Below, one piece after another: positions 32,529 to 41,559 of a stretch of DNA of 64,000 nucleotides (its first letter is position 1; the number at the start of each line of letters is the position of its first letter). The notes below the pieces were generated by a model. It had not been told where the DNA came from, did no database searches, and saw only the letters and a program-made list of their open reading frames with translations. Location of the stretch: NCBI GenBank assembly GCA_016720705.1, contig JADKKB010000005.1, positions 558,001-622,000 of the forward strand, written 5' to 3'. Origin of the DNA: Chloracidobacterium sp. (GTDB lineage Bacteria > Acidobacteriota > Blastocatellia > Pyrinomonadales > Pyrinomonadaceae). The position numbers and the translations under genes are program-made.

Positions 32529-33449
32529 ATGAATAGAATCGCTTTGGCACTAGATCTGGGCGGCACAAATCTACGTTTGGCCGCCGTTGGTGAAGATGGC
32601 ACCATTTATTCCCGTTCACGAGCGGAGACCCCGAAAGGGTCTTCCGGCAATGACGTCATTGATCTGATAATCCACTTGGCTGAAAATTGCCGAAGCGGGC
32701 TCGAAGACCCTTCCGCGGTCTGTGCGATCGCTGCCGCAGTACCCGCGACGATCAATATAGACGAGGGTATATTGAACAAACTACCAAATCTCCGATGCCT
32801 CGAAGGTGTTCCGCTCCGCGACATTTTGTCCAACCGGCTCGGGGTGGATGCTGTCCTCGAAAATGATGCGACGGCCGCCGCAATCGGTGAAAACTGGCTC
32901 GGAGCGTCACGCGATGTCGATACATCGATCTGCGTGACTCTCGGAACAGGTGTTGGCGGTGGGCTAATGATAAACGGAAAGCCGTATCGGGGGAAAGATG
33001 GCACCGCCGGGGAAGTCGGTCATATTTGTGTCGAACCGGACGGGCACCCCTGCGGTTGTGGAAGCCGCGGATGTGTCGAGCAGTATGCATCTGCAACCGC
33101 CGTTATACGGATGGCGAGAGAAGCAGGGTTGGATGTGTCGACATCGTCGGATGTTTACAACTGGGCGAAACGCGGTAACGAAGAGGCGGTTGATGTGTTT
33201 ACAGCGATGGGGACATATTTGGGGATCGGGTTGGCAGGCCTTGTGAATGTTCTAAATCCCGAAATGATAGTGATCGGCGGCGGTGTTTCGGCCGCGTGGG
33301 AACTATTTGCCGGTGATGTGCGACGTGAGGTAGATGAACGGTCATTTCCGGAACCGGCGAAGCGTGTTAAAATCGTGGGGGCAGAATTGGGGGACGATGC
33401 CGGAATACTCGGTGCGGCACGAGCGGTCTTTGCCTTGATAAGCAAATAA
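32529..33449 (+). CDS. ROK-family sugar kinase (glucokinase-like)
   Basis: A 306-residue ROK kinase that phosphorylates a hexose with ATP. The N-terminal phosphate motif is LALDLGGTNLRLA; the sugar-binding region has ENDATAAAIGE, and VTLGTGVGGGLMINGKPYRG. The zinc-binding signature of ROK proteins is complete: GHICVEPDGHPCGCGSRGCV. The adenosine motif is VIGGGVSAAW. It lies just after xylF and probably acts on the sugar delivered by that transporter, although glucose is the commonest ROK substrate. A 134-residue unknown gene follows. Confidence 0.92.
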   Translation: MNRIALALDLGGTNLRLAAVGEDGTIYSRSRAETPKGSSGNDVIDLIIHLAENCRSGLEDPSAVCAIAAAVPATINIDEGILNKLPNLRCLEGVPLRDILSNRLGVDAVLENDATAAAIGENWLGASRDVDTSICVTLGTGVGGGLMINGKPYRGKDGTAGEVGHICVEPDGHPCGCGSRGCVEQYASATAVIRMAREAGLDVSTSSDVYNWAKRGNEEAVDVFTAMGTYLGIGLAGLVNVLNPEMIVIGGGVSAAWELFAGDVRREVDERSFPEPAKRVKIVGAELGDDAGILGAARAVFALISK

Positions 33450-33489
33450 CTTTAAGGCGGTAATGTCCTTAAAGTTTAGGGAGAATATT

Positions 33490-33894
33490 ATGGACGCATT
33501 TCACAAAATACTTGTACGTATTTATGAGATTACCGGCGGACGTGATTCGGTCGACGTGGATATGGTCGAACTGACCAAAAAGGAAGGATATTTCCCGAGT
33601 ATTGACAGCATTACCGAGATGCTAAAAAGCGAAAGTTGGGTGACGGAATCGCGGCCGAACACCGTTAGGATCACACACTGGGGGGTGGCGGAGGCCAAGA
33701 GGTCGCACACTGCACGCCCGGATGCCGCCCGATCGGTCGAACGGGATGCTAAGAAATTGCACTCGGAATCCCGCGATCTGGGAGTATTTATTGAGGAGTT
33801 TATTGCGGATCCATCAAAGTTGCGATTTGCCTCGGTTTCAAAGAAGTTTGGCGAGATGGAACGACTGGTAGCCAGTATCGGGGACACACTATAG
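33490..33894 (+). CDS. Conserved-looking hypothetical cytosolic protein
   Basis: A 134-residue protein with no signal peptide or membrane helix. The ATG at 33490 has AGGGAGA eight bases upstream, a strong ribosome binding site that decides the start. The N-terminal 75 residues look like a winged-helix (IYEITGGRDSVDVDMVEL, then TEMLKSESWVTES and TVRITHWGVAEAKR), and the C-terminal part is a long charged helix. It may be a small DNA-binding or partner protein, but I do not recognise a family. It is 40 bp downstream of the ROK kinase and ends just before the promoter of the rimP operon. Confidence 0.7.
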   Translation: MDAFHKILVRIYEITGGRDSVDVDMVELTKKEGYFPSIDSITEMLKSESWVTESRPNTVRITHWGVAEAKRSHTARPDAARSVERDAKKLHSESRDLGVFIEEFIADPSKLRFASVSKKFGEMERLVASIGDTL

Positions 33895-33903
33895 GTTTTT
33901 AGT

Positions 33904-33933
33904 TTGCAATAATGTGCATTTTCCTTATATACT
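33904..33933 (+). promoter_or_regulatory. Sigma70-type promoter candidate for the rimP-nusA-infB operon
   Basis: TTGCAA (33904-33909) and TATACT (33928-33933) are 18 bases apart. Predicted start is about 65 bases upstream of the rimP ATG and just before the leader hairpin. Confidence 0.5.
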
Positions 33934-33969
33934 AGTCGTTTGCCGCGATGCGTAGTATCTGAGCGTATC

Positions 33970-33998
33970 AAGTGGGTCTCGTGCCCACTTTTTATTTT
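33970..33998 (+). promoter_or_regulatory. rimP leader hairpin followed by T-rich tract
   Basis: Arms AAGTGGG and CCCACTT enclose seven bases and are followed by TTTATTTT, ending ten bases before the rimP start at 34008. A short hairpin with a U-rich run in this position precedes rimP-nusA in many bacteria (a rimP-leader motif is described in Rfam). It could be an attenuator under NusA control. Confidence 0.5.
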
Positions 33999-34007
33999 GG
34001 GTTGAAA

Positions 34008-34496
34008 ATGGTAGCAAAACAGCCTTTTACCGGGCGAATCAATGAAGCAGCACTCGAGGTGGCAAATATATGCGGCGTCGAATTTGTGCATGCTGAAGTT
34101 GTAGGGTCTAAGAATGACTCGCTCATACGTATCTACATTGACAGACCACAAGGCGTGTCGATCGACGACTGTGCTCAGTTCTCATCAGCAATTGAAGAGA
34201 TATTTGATGCGGAGGACCTCATACCCTTTGCGTATGTCTTGGAGGTGTCGTCACCCGGCATCGAGCGCCAACTTTATTCGCTTTCTGACTTTGTACGATT
34301 TACCGGCGAAATGGCGAAAGTAAAGCTCTCGACGGAGATCTCGGGGCAGAAGAATTTTGTCGGTGTGATCGTGGCCGTCGAAGATGACGTTATCACCTTC
34401 GACGACCGCACTTGCGGAAAGGTCACGATACCATTCGAATCGGTTGTGAAGGCAAATCTGAAGATCGATCTTGGTAAGGAATTGAAAGGGCGCTAG
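34008..34496 (+). CDS. rimP: Ribosome maturation factor RimP
   Basis: RimP assists 30S subunit assembly. The 162-residue protein has the two-domain pattern: an N-terminal alpha-beta domain (GVEFVHAEVVGSKNDSLIRI, IDRPQGVSIDDCAQFSSAIE, YVLEVSSPGIERQL) and a C-terminal SH3-like domain (VGVIVAVEDDVITFDD). I place the start at the ATG at 34008; extending to 33972 would run through the leader hairpin. It is followed by nusA after 56 bp, the near-universal gene order. Confidence 0.94.
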   Translation: MVAKQPFTGRINEAALEVANICGVEFVHAEVVGSKNDSLIRIYIDRPQGVSIDDCAQFSSAIEEIFDAEDLIPFAYVLEVSSPGIERQLYSLSDFVRFTGEMAKVKLSTEISGQKNFVGVIVAVEDDVITFDDRTCGKVTIPFESVVKANLKIDLGKELKGR

Positions 34497-34552
34497 GTAT
34501 AGTTTATTAAAGCTTTTGGGGCGACATAGTTTCGCCGGGCAGATCGAAAGTT

Positions 34553-35971
34553 ATGACATCATCCATCGGACAGAGTATTGAGATCTTGTGCAACGAGCAG
34601 GGGCTCGATCGCGATATGGTCATCGAAGCTATGAAGGAGGCGGTAAAGGCGGCCGCCCGAAAGCAGTTTCGTGGACACGACAAGACCGGCGAAGGGATCC
34701 AGGTCGACTGGAATAATGAAGAGGGAATGATCGAGATCTCGGCGCAAAAGACTGTGGTTCACGACGTTGAGAATCCATCAGAAGAACTGTCGCTTGAGGA
34801 AGCTCAGGAGCTAGCGGGCGACGATGTCGAGATCGGCGATTCACTTTTGATCCCACTGCCGAACGAAGAAATGGGCCGAATCGCGGCTCAGACCGCCAAG
34901 CAGATTTTAGTTCAAAAAGTCCGTGAAGCGATCCGCGAAAAGGTCTATGACGAGTATGTCGACCGTAAGGGTGAATTGATCAACGGAACGGTCAAACGAT
35001 TTGAGCGTGGCGATATGATCATTGATCTCGGCAACAATCTCGAGGCATATGTACCCCGAGCCGAGCAATCTCGTGGTGAGATGTGGAACCAAGGTGAACG
35101 CATACGGGTCGTGATCGCCGACGTGTCCAAGGACCAGAAAGGACAGCAGATCAAGGGCTCACGAGCTTCATCCGACTTGCTAAAACGTCTATTTGAAATG
35201 GAAGTGCCGGAAATCTACGACGAGACCGTAGTTATTAAATCGGCGGTTCGCGAACCCGGTGACCGAGCCAAGATCGCTGTTGCGTCGAATGAAAAGGACG
35301 TTGACCCGGTCGGGGCGTGCGTCGGTATGAAAGGCTCTCGCGTACAAGCTATCATCAAGGAACTCCGCGGCGAAAAAATCGATATAATTGAGTGGTCAGA
35401 TGAGCCGTCGGTGTTTGCGGCCAACGCTCTTTCACCGGCAAAGGTGTCGCAAGTTCGCATCACCGATATCGGCAACCGACAAATGGAAGTAATCGTCGGC
35501 GAAGATCAGCTCAGTTTGGCGATCGGTAAGAAGGGCCAGAATGTGCGTTTGGCGGCAAGGCTTGTCGGTTGGGACATCAAGATAGTCAGTGAAGAGCTCC
35601 TCAAGAAGGAGATCGCCCTTAAGATGGGCAAGATGATGGCATCCGGTGAAGCCGTGCCGATCACTGCATTACAGGGAGTAACTGCATCGCAGGCGGACAC
35701 GCTTTCTGAAAAAGGCATTTCGGATGTTGAGGCACTTGCGGGGGCATCCGTGGATGATCTTGTTGATTTCCTGGACGTGTCATTGGATGAAGCCGAGAGC
35801 ATTCTCGCATCGGCTCAGTCGATCGTTGCGGCCAAGAACGGTAAGGTGGCAGACGCTGACGCTGAAGTTAACGTCTCGGTTGAAGAAGATATTGAAGTTC
35901 CGGACGAGCAGATTGATACAACCGGCGATTCCGATGGCGATTCTGAAAATGTGGTCGACGAGACCGTTTAG
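34553..35971 (+). CDS. nusA: Transcription termination/antitermination factor NusA
   Basis: RNA-polymerase-associated elongation factor. The 472-residue protein has the N-terminal polymerase-binding domain (1-130), an S1 domain (about 138-205, GELINGTVKRFERGDMIIDL), two KH domains (VGACVGMKGSRVQAIIKELR, LSLAIGKKGQNVRLAARLVG), then a helix-hairpin-helix-like segment (QADTLSEKGISDVEALAGAS) and an acidic tail after residue 430. Only one C-terminal repeat is seen, unlike the two acidic repeats of E. coli. It lies between rimP and infB. Confidence 0.96.
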   Translation: MTSSIGQSIEILCNEQGLDRDMVIEAMKEAVKAAARKQFRGHDKTGEGIQVDWNNEEGMIEISAQKTVVHDVENPSEELSLEEAQELAGDDVEIGDSLLIPLPNEEMGRIAAQTAKQILVQKVREAIREKVYDEYVDRKGELINGTVKRFERGDMIIDLGNNLEAYVPRAEQSRGEMWNQGERIRVVIADVSKDQKGQQIKGSRASSDLLKRLFEMEVPEIYDETVVIKSAVREPGDRAKIAVASNEKDVDPVGACVGMKGSRVQAIIKELRGEKIDIIEWSDEPSVFAANALSPAKVSQVRITDIGNRQMEVIVGEDQLSLAIGKKGQNVRLAARLVGWDIKIVSEELLKKEIALKMGKMMASGEAVPITALQGVTASQADTLSEKGISDVEALAGASVDDLVDFLDVSLDEAESILASAQSIVAAKNGKVADADAEVNVSVEEDIEVPDEQIDTTGDSDGDSENVVDETV

Positions 35972-36075
35972 ATGAAAGTTCAGTGGCGTCCGTTGAATCG
36001 TTCGTGTTTGGTTTAAGACCGCTCATATAGAAGAGTTTTCTGTAAATGGCGGTTTAGGAAGAGACTTAATTAAAT

Positions 36076-38874
36076 ATGGCCATTCGAAAATCAGTTCGAA
36101 TTTACGACCTGGCACGCGAGTTAAAGCAAGATACAAAACGCGTGATGGAAGATCTGCGCCGCGCCGGTGCCGATGTCAGTGTGGCGTCAAATTCGGTTAG
36201 CGCCGAATTTGCGGAAAAGGTTCGAAACAAGTACTTTCCAAAAACTGAAACAGCCCCCAAACGTGCCATCAAGGTCATCAAGGCAAAGAAAGACGATGTT
36301 GCTCCGGCCGAAGGCTCGGAAATTGTCGAACTAGACGAACCGGTCATAGAGAAACACGAAGCCGAGCAACTGCCAGCGATCGAAGTTGTGTCGGAACCCA
36401 CGATCGAGGTGGAAGTTGAAACCCCGATAACGGTAACTGAACCGGTCCCTAGTGACTTGGTTGAAGTTGCCAAACCCTCCGATACGGGTAAATCGATAAA
36501 AGTCAAGAAACTGGTGGTCTCAAAGATCAAACCGGTGGAGGTAGTGGTTGAACCGGAAATGCCGGTCGCAGTCGAAGTGCCCCCCACAGAAACGGCGCCG
36601 ATCGAAATTTCGATCGACGAACCGGAGATCCCGGCAGTTGTAGAAACAACTCCGCTCGAGGCTACTTTGGAGCCAGAGCCCGAAGTTGAAACTCCCAAGG
36701 TCGTCAAGCCGGGGGGAACTACTGTTAAGACACTTACGCTGACGAAATCAGCTATTGAAAAGGGAATCAAGCCTGGGGACAAATTGGTAAGTGATTCTCC
36801 GACCAAGACAGGAAGATTGCTAGGTGATCAAAAGCCGCAAATCGATCCTCGGACGGGTCGTCCGCAATTCCGCGGCACGCCGGGTGAGACCGCAGCCCCG
36901 CAAATGACCTATACGCCTCCGGCCGACAATCGTCGTCGACCAGGTCGGGGCGGCAGTGGCCGAAAAGGCAAAGATGATAGAAGCGGCCGGTTTGCTGAAC
37001 GTGACCAGGACGCTCCACGTCAACGTTCGATCGAAGAGCGAATTCTTGATCAGGTCGGTGGCGGAGAAAAGGCGGAGATCCGTACGGTACGCCTCACAGA
37101 CGGGGCAACGGTTCGCGAGTTTGCCGAGGCTCTCGGCATAACGCCGCGCGATATTGTCCAACTTCTGATCAAGCGCGGGGTGTTCGCGACGCTTAATCAG
37201 CCGATCGGCGAGAAGATGGCAATCGAGATGGCTCTTGAATACGGGTTCGATATGAGCTTTGTGCCATTTGAGGAAATGGTGATCGAACAGGAATTCGAAG
37301 AACTCATCGCTTCAGATGCGGACGATGTGGAACTGCCGCGTGCTCCGGTTATTACAGTAATGGGCCACGTCGATCACGGTAAAACTTCGCTGCTCGACGT
37401 AATACGATCCGAAAACGTCGCTGAGGGAGAGGCTGGCGGTATTACCCAGCACATTGGAGCCTACAGCGTTATGGTGCCGAACTCGGATGATCCGGATAAT
37501 CCGCGCAGGGTCGTTTTTCTCGATACGCCGGGTCACGAAGCATTTACAATGATGCGAGCTCGTGGTGCAAAGGCTACTGATATAGTAATTTTGGTAGTTG
37601 CTGCCGATGACGGGGTGATGCCGCAAACAATCGAAGCCGTTGAGCACTCCAAGGCTGCCGGTGTTCCGATCATTGTCGCGATAAATAAGATCGACAAGCC
37701 CGATGCAAATCCTGATAAGGTGAAGCAGGGACTCGCTGGGCTCGGATTACAGCCCACGGATTGGGGCGGCGATACGGAAATGGTTCCAGTTTCGGCGAAA
37801 AAGCGCGAAAATCTGGATACGTTGCTCGAAACAGTTTTACTACAATCGGATATTTTGGCTCTTACGGCTAGTCCGACACGGCGAGCGTCCGGAGTTGTGC
37901 TTGAAGCAAAACTCGATAAGGGGCGCGGTGCTGTCGCAACTGCGTTAGTTCAACAGGGAACGATGCGCGTCGGTGATCCCTTTATCGTCGGACAGTTTTA
38001 CGGCAAGGTCAGGGCGATGTTCTCCGATCGGGGTGAATCCGTAACGGAAGCAGGTCCGGCAACGCCAGTCGAGATTCTCGGACTTCAAGGCGTGCCGCAG
38101 GCGGGTGACACTTTCCAGGTCGTCTCTGACATCGATCGGGCTCAAACGATAGCCGGCCAGCGTCAGATGCATGCTAGACAAGCCGCGATGCTCAAGACCA
38201 CCAAACGTGGAATTGAATCGCTTGGTCAGGCTGAGGTCAAGGAACTTCTGGTTATCCTCAAGGCGGACGTACAGGGTTCGGTCGAGGTGCTGAAGGGAAC
38301 ACTTGAGAAGCTTTCGACTGAAAAGGTGAAGGTTCGGGTGATCCGTGCAGGAGTTGGAGCGATCGCCGAATCAGACGTTTTGTTGGCTTCGGCAACTCAG
38401 GCAGATGATGCGTCCACTGCGGTCGTGATCATTGGATTTAATGTCCGGCCGGAGGCTCGAGTGGGCGATATTGCAAAGCACGAGGATGTGGATATCCGCC
38501 TTCACTCGATCATTTACAAGGTCGAAGAAGAGATCACGGCTGCAATGATCGGTATGCTTGACGCCATCGAGAAGGAAGTCATTCTTGGTAAGGCTCAGAT
38601 ATCAGAGACATTCAAGGTATCAAAAATTGGTACGATCGCAGGTTGCCGCGTTATCGATGGCGTTATTCGTCGGCAAGCTAAGGCCCGTCTTATCAGAGAT
38701 GGGGTGGTTGTATGGCAAGGTGATATCGCAACGTTGAAACGATTTAAGGACGACGTCAATGAGGTCAGGAATGGCTTTGAATGCGGTATCAGCCTAGTCA
38801 ATTTTAACGATTTGAAGATCGACGATCAGATCGAGGCCTTCACGATCGAAAGGATCGCCGCCACGGAGTTGTAA
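36076..38874 (+). CDS. infB: Translation initiation factor IF-2
   Basis: GTPase that places initiator tRNA on the 30S subunit and promotes subunit joining. The 932-residue protein has an IF2-N domain (KSVRIYDLARELKQDTKRVM), then a long Glu/Val/Pro/Thr-rich region (about 60-250) and a basic Arg/Gly-rich linker; a second IF2-N domain at about 340-400; and the G domain with G1 GHVDHGKT at 430-437, DTPGHEAF, and NKIDKP. C-terminal beta-barrel domains follow. The acidic region is longer than in many homologues. rbfA starts six bases after its stop, so the operon continues. Confidence 0.97.
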   Translation: MAIRKSVRIYDLARELKQDTKRVMEDLRRAGADVSVASNSVSAEFAEKVRNKYFPKTETAPKRAIKVIKAKKDDVAPAEGSEIVELDEPVIEKHEAEQLPAIEVVSEPTIEVEVETPITVTEPVPSDLVEVAKPSDTGKSIKVKKLVVSKIKPVEVVVEPEMPVAVEVPPTETAPIEISIDEPEIPAVVETTPLEATLEPEPEVETPKVVKPGGTTVKTLTLTKSAIEKGIKPGDKLVSDSPTKTGRLLGDQKPQIDPRTGRPQFRGTPGETAAPQMTYTPPADNRRRPGRGGSGRKGKDDRSGRFAERDQDAPRQRSIEERILDQVGGGEKAEIRTVRLTDGATVREFAEALGITPRDIVQLLIKRGVFATLNQPIGEKMAIEMALEYGFDMSFVPFEEMVIEQEFEELIASDADDVELPRAPVITVMGHVDHGKTSLLDVIRSENVAEGEAGGITQHIGAYSVMVPNSDDPDNPRRVVFLDTPGHEAFTMMRARGAKATDIVILVVAADDGVMPQTIEAVEHSKAAGVPIIVAINKIDKPDANPDKVKQGLAGLGLQPTDWGGDTEMVPVSAKKRENLDTLLETVLLQSDILALTASPTRRASGVVLEAKLDKGRGAVATALVQQGTMRVGDPFIVGQFYGKVRAMFSDRGESVTEAGPATPVEILGLQGVPQAGDTFQVVSDIDRAQTIAGQRQMHARQAAMLKTTKRGIESLGQAEVKELLVILKADVQGSVEVLKGTLEKLSTEKVKVRVIRAGVGAIAESDVLLASATQADDASTAVVIIGFNVRPEARVGDIAKHEDVDIRLHSIIYKVEEEITAAMIGMLDAIEKEVILGKAQISETFKVSKIGTIAGCRVIDGVIRRQAKARLIRDGVVVWQGDIATLKRFKDDVNEVRNGFECGISLVNFNDLKIDDQIEAFTIERIAATEL

Positions 38875-38879
38875 GTATA

Positions 38880-39245
38880 ATGCGACGCCCCGAGAGATTT
38901 GCCGAAGCTCTGCGCGAAGAGATTGCAGAGGTCGTCGGATTTGAATTGGACGACCCAAGAGTCACTTCAGTTACCGTAACGGAAGTTGTCGTGGCGGATG
39001 ATATGCGTGATGCAAAGGTTTTTGCTTTCATCCAGGGAACTGAGGCAGAAGTTCAAGAAGCTTTGAAAACGCTACGAAGGGCGGCGACGTTCGTTCGACA
39101 ACAAGTTGCGATGAATCTTAATCTCCGACACGCTCCGCATTTGCATTTTATCAGAGACACGGCCGAGGAGAATGCCTCGCGTGTTAATCAGATCTTGCAA
39201 GATCTGACCCTGAAGGGCGAAATTAAAAAGGATCATAGTGAATAA
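38880..39245 (+). CDS. rbfA: 30S ribosome-binding factor RbfA
   Basis: Cold-shock-related assembly factor that binds the 30S subunit near 16S helix 1. The 121-residue product has the KH-like fold with RPERFAEALREEIAEVVGFE, DPRVTSVTVTEVVVADDMRD, an AKVFAF strand, and the closing RHAPHLHFIRDTAEENASRV. It starts six bases after infB on the plus strand, consistent with the infB-rbfA operon. Length is normal. No truB or ribF follows, as happens in many genomes; nrnA comes next. Confidence 0.95.
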   Translation: MRRPERFAEALREEIAEVVGFELDDPRVTSVTVTEVVVADDMRDAKVFAFIQGTEAEVQEALKTLRRAATFVRQQVAMNLNLRHAPHLHFIRDTAEENASRVNQILQDLTLKGEIKKDHSE

Positions 39246-39325
39246 CTGTGACTAATAGATCTTAAGCCGAAGAACTTAAAACTCGGTCTATCATCTGTTG
39301 GTAGCAAGTAATCGCTTCGTACTAA

Positions 39326-40324
39326 GTGCTAAGTCAAGTAGTAGAGTTAATTGAAAACAAACGTGAGTTTGCAATAACGACACACATCAAACCGGACGGC
39401 GATGGTGTGGGTTCATCACTCGGACTTTATTGGTTATTGATCTCACTTGGGAAGCAAGCCGAAGTGATCGTCCACGGAGAAGTGCCTTCGGCATATCGGA
39501 GTTTGCCCGGTGCCGATAAGATCCGAGATGTACGAACAATCACCTCGACCTACGATGCAGTCTTTGTCATTGAGTGCTCTGATATACATCGCCCCGGGAT
39601 CGCCGGACTTGAAACCCAATTCACAGTTAACATAGACCATCATTCTACTAGCGACCATTTCGGAACGGTCAATTGGATCGATTCGACCGCATCTGCCGTA
39701 GGAGAGATGATCTACAATCTTTGCAAGGCAATAGGTGGTCGCATCACAAGGGAGATAGCCGAATGTGTATATTTGGCTCTAGTAACTGATACCGGATCAT
39801 TCCACTTTTCCAACACATCGGACAGGACTCTAAAGGTCGCGTCAGAGCTGATAAAAGCGGGTGCGAAACCTGCGAAGATCGGAGAGGCGGTGTACGCCAA
39901 TTACCCTTGGTCGCGTATCGAACTGATGCGCCGTGTCTTAGATACGGTAAGACGTGATACGACCGGAAGGATTGCGACGATGCGGCAGACGATCGAAATG
40001 AAGGACTCGGCCGAAGCCGTCGATGGTGACAACAACGGCTTCGTCAATATCCCGCTTGCCGCAAAGGAAGTACTTGCCGCAGTCTATATGCGTGAGGTCG
40101 GAAAGGGAGAGTATCGAGTTAGCCTCCGTTCAAAGGGCGATATTAATATTGCACGTGTCGCCGAACGATTCGGCGGCGGCGGTCACAAAAATGCCGCCGG
40201 GCTTAGAATCGTCGGTAATTGGGACGAGAAGGAATTAGAGATCGTTGAGGCAGTGAGGCTCGCGATCGAATCGACCGAGGCCGATGTTTCTGCAAACGGG
40301 TCAAACGGTCAAATTCGGGAATAG
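39326..40324 (+). CDS. nrnA: DHH-family nanoRNase / pAp phosphatase NrnA
   Basis: Degrades short oligoribonucleotides and dephosphorylates 3'-phosphoadenosine 5'-phosphate. The 332-residue protein has THIKPDGDGVGSSLGLYWLL, the NIDHHSTSDHFG motif that gives the DHH family its name, ALVTDTGSFHFSNTSD, and the DHHA1 C-terminal motif RFGGGGHKNAAG. The start is a GTG at 39326; no good Shine-Dalgarno sequence is present, and 80 bp separate it from rbfA. NrnA adjacent to infB-rbfA is a common arrangement. Metal ligands are all present. Confidence 0.93.
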   Translation: MLSQVVELIENKREFAITTHIKPDGDGVGSSLGLYWLLISLGKQAEVIVHGEVPSAYRSLPGADKIRDVRTITSTYDAVFVIECSDIHRPGIAGLETQFTVNIDHHSTSDHFGTVNWIDSTASAVGEMIYNLCKAIGGRITREIAECVYLALVTDTGSFHFSNTSDRTLKVASELIKAGAKPAKIGEAVYANYPWSRIELMRRVLDTVRRDTTGRIATMRQTIEMKDSAEAVDGDNNGFVNIPLAAKEVLAAVYMREVGKGEYRVSLRSKGDINIARVAERFGGGGHKNAAGLRIVGNWDEKELEIVEAVRLAIESTEADVSANGSNGQIRE

Positions 40325-40373
40325 TCCAGGTTTATTGATACGCAGGGCAGTACTTGAGGTTGTGCGGATAGGG

Positions 40374-40402
40374 TTGCCGCGACACGCAAGTACTGCCATA
40401 AT
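40374..40402 (+). promoter_or_regulatory. Promoter candidate giving a leaderless cobO message
   Basis: TTGCCG (40374-40379) and CATAAT (40397-40402) are 17 bases apart. The -10 element ends six bases before the cobO ATG at 40409, and no Shine-Dalgarno sequence fits between, so the transcript should begin at or within a base or two of the start codon. Confidence 0.5.
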
Positions 40403-40408
40403 TTTTTT

Positions 40409-40999
40409 ATGGCAGAATCGAAAGAAAAGCGATATAAATGGCGTCGTGACGATTACCGGGAGAATACAAAAGGATTGTTGATGCTCAATACCGGTGATGG
40501 TAAAGGTAAAACAACTGCTGCCATCGGTGTGCTGGTCCGTGCCGCTGGCCGTGAAATGAAATGTTGTATGATCCAATTTATGAAATCGCGTTCGGATAGA
40601 TATGGCGAACACGAGTCGTTCGGAAAGCTTGGGATCGAAGTTCATACAATGGGAGACGGATTTACCTGGGACACCCAAGACAAATCACAGGACATCAAGA
40701 CTTCTTTGGAAACGTGGGCACTTTGCGTCGACAAAATGCGGAACGGTGACTACGACCTTTTGGTATTTGACGAACTCCTTTACGTATTGAGCTATGGGTT
40801 CATAGAAATTGATGCGGTGATCGCAGAAATTAGATCGATCCGGGCCCTACAACCACATTTGCACCTTATCCTGACCGGCCGTAACGTAGAAAATGCATTG
40901 ACCAACTTGATCGACGAGGCGGATCTAGTCACCGAGATGGTCGAGATCAAACATCCGTTCAATAATGGAATCTACGCTCAACAAGGCATCGAATTTTAA
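40409..40999 (+). CDS. cobO: Cob(I)yrinic acid a,c-diamide adenosyltransferase
   Basis: Adenosylates the cobalt of corrinoids using ATP, for coenzyme B12 formation or salvage (CobO/BtuR/CobA family). The 196-residue product has the P-loop NTGDGKGKTTAAIGVLVRAA near residues 28-45, the VFDELLYVLSYGFI strand with the Walker-B-like Asp-Glu, and HLILTGRN. No other cobalamin genes are nearby, so a salvage role is more likely than full synthesis. The stop codon overlaps the ATG of pgpA (TAATG), implying translational coupling. A promoter-like pair at 40374-40402 suggests a leaderless message. Confidence 0.93.
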   Translation: MAESKEKRYKWRRDDYRENTKGLLMLNTGDGKGKTTAAIGVLVRAAGREMKCCMIQFMKSRSDRYGEHESFGKLGIEVHTMGDGFTWDTQDKSQDIKTSLETWALCVDKMRNGDYDLLVFDELLYVLSYGFIEIDAVIAEIRSIRALQPHLHLILTGRNVENALTNLIDEADLVTEMVEIKHPFNNGIYAQQGIEF

Positions 41000-41559
41000 T
41001 GAAATCTCCTGTCGACAGACGTAAACCTAACGGAGTCGGGGACCTGATCGCACTTGGGATAACCACGTGCGGCGTAGGTTATTTGCCGTTGATGCCGGGA
41101 ACCTTTGGTTCGATGGTTGGCGTTGTCATATATTTGGGCATCGTATGGGTAGACGGAGTCGCCGGATTGAGTGCCCTAACTGCCGGGTTTAATGGTAATC
41201 AGGTATCCGCAGTTGTGTGGGCCGCCAACTCGCTATTGCTTGCTTTGCTTATCCTGATAGGTATTTGGGCGTCGGGAAGAGCGATCCCGTTACTTGGCGA
41301 TCTTGACCCGTCGGAGGCCGTGGTAGATGAGGTGATGGGGCAGATAATCACTTTGCTCTTTGTACCACTCGGAGTCGGTTTACCATTTGTGCTCGCCGGA
41401 TTCCTGCTTTTCAGGCTTTTTGATATTTGGAAACCCTACCCGATCGATAGTCTCCAGTATTTACCTGTCGGCGTCGGAATATGTGCCGACGATATCGTTG
41501 CGGGTGTTTATGCCGGACTTTGTTTGGCATTGGGATACGCAGTTTTTGTTTTGATATGA
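40999..41559 (+). CDS. pgpA: Phosphatidylglycerophosphatase A
   Basis: Membrane phosphatase that converts phosphatidylglycerol phosphate to phosphatidylglycerol. The 186-residue protein has the PgpA landmarks GYLPLMPGTFGSMVGV, the DEVMGQIITLLF helix, and the FLLFRLFDIWKPYPID motif with the late DDIVAGVYAG segment; Asp and Glu side chains in these form the active site. Four hydrophobic helices are visible. It overlaps cobO by one base and the DUF1835 gene by four (ATGA), so these three are probably one transcript. Confidence 0.93.
   Translation: MKSPVDRRKPNGVGDLIALGITTCGVGYLPLMPGTFGSMVGVVIYLGIVWVDGVAGLSALTAGFNGNQVSAVVWAANSLLLALLILIGIWASGRAIPLLGDLDPSEAVVDEVMGQIITLLFVPLGVGLPFVLAGFLLFRLFDIWKPYPIDSLQYLPVGVGICADDIVAGVYAGLCLALGYAVFVLI

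Noticed and set aside
36102..36806. Ser/Thr/Gly-rich 234-codon frame opposite infB
   Set aside because: It is complementary to the Glu/Val/Pro-rich variable region of IF-2 and has no independent support.
41481..41555. Longer start for the DUF1835 gene
   Set aside because: This extension is out of frame with, and overlaps, pgpA. The ATG at 41556 overlaps the pgpA stop by four bases and gives the family N-terminus.
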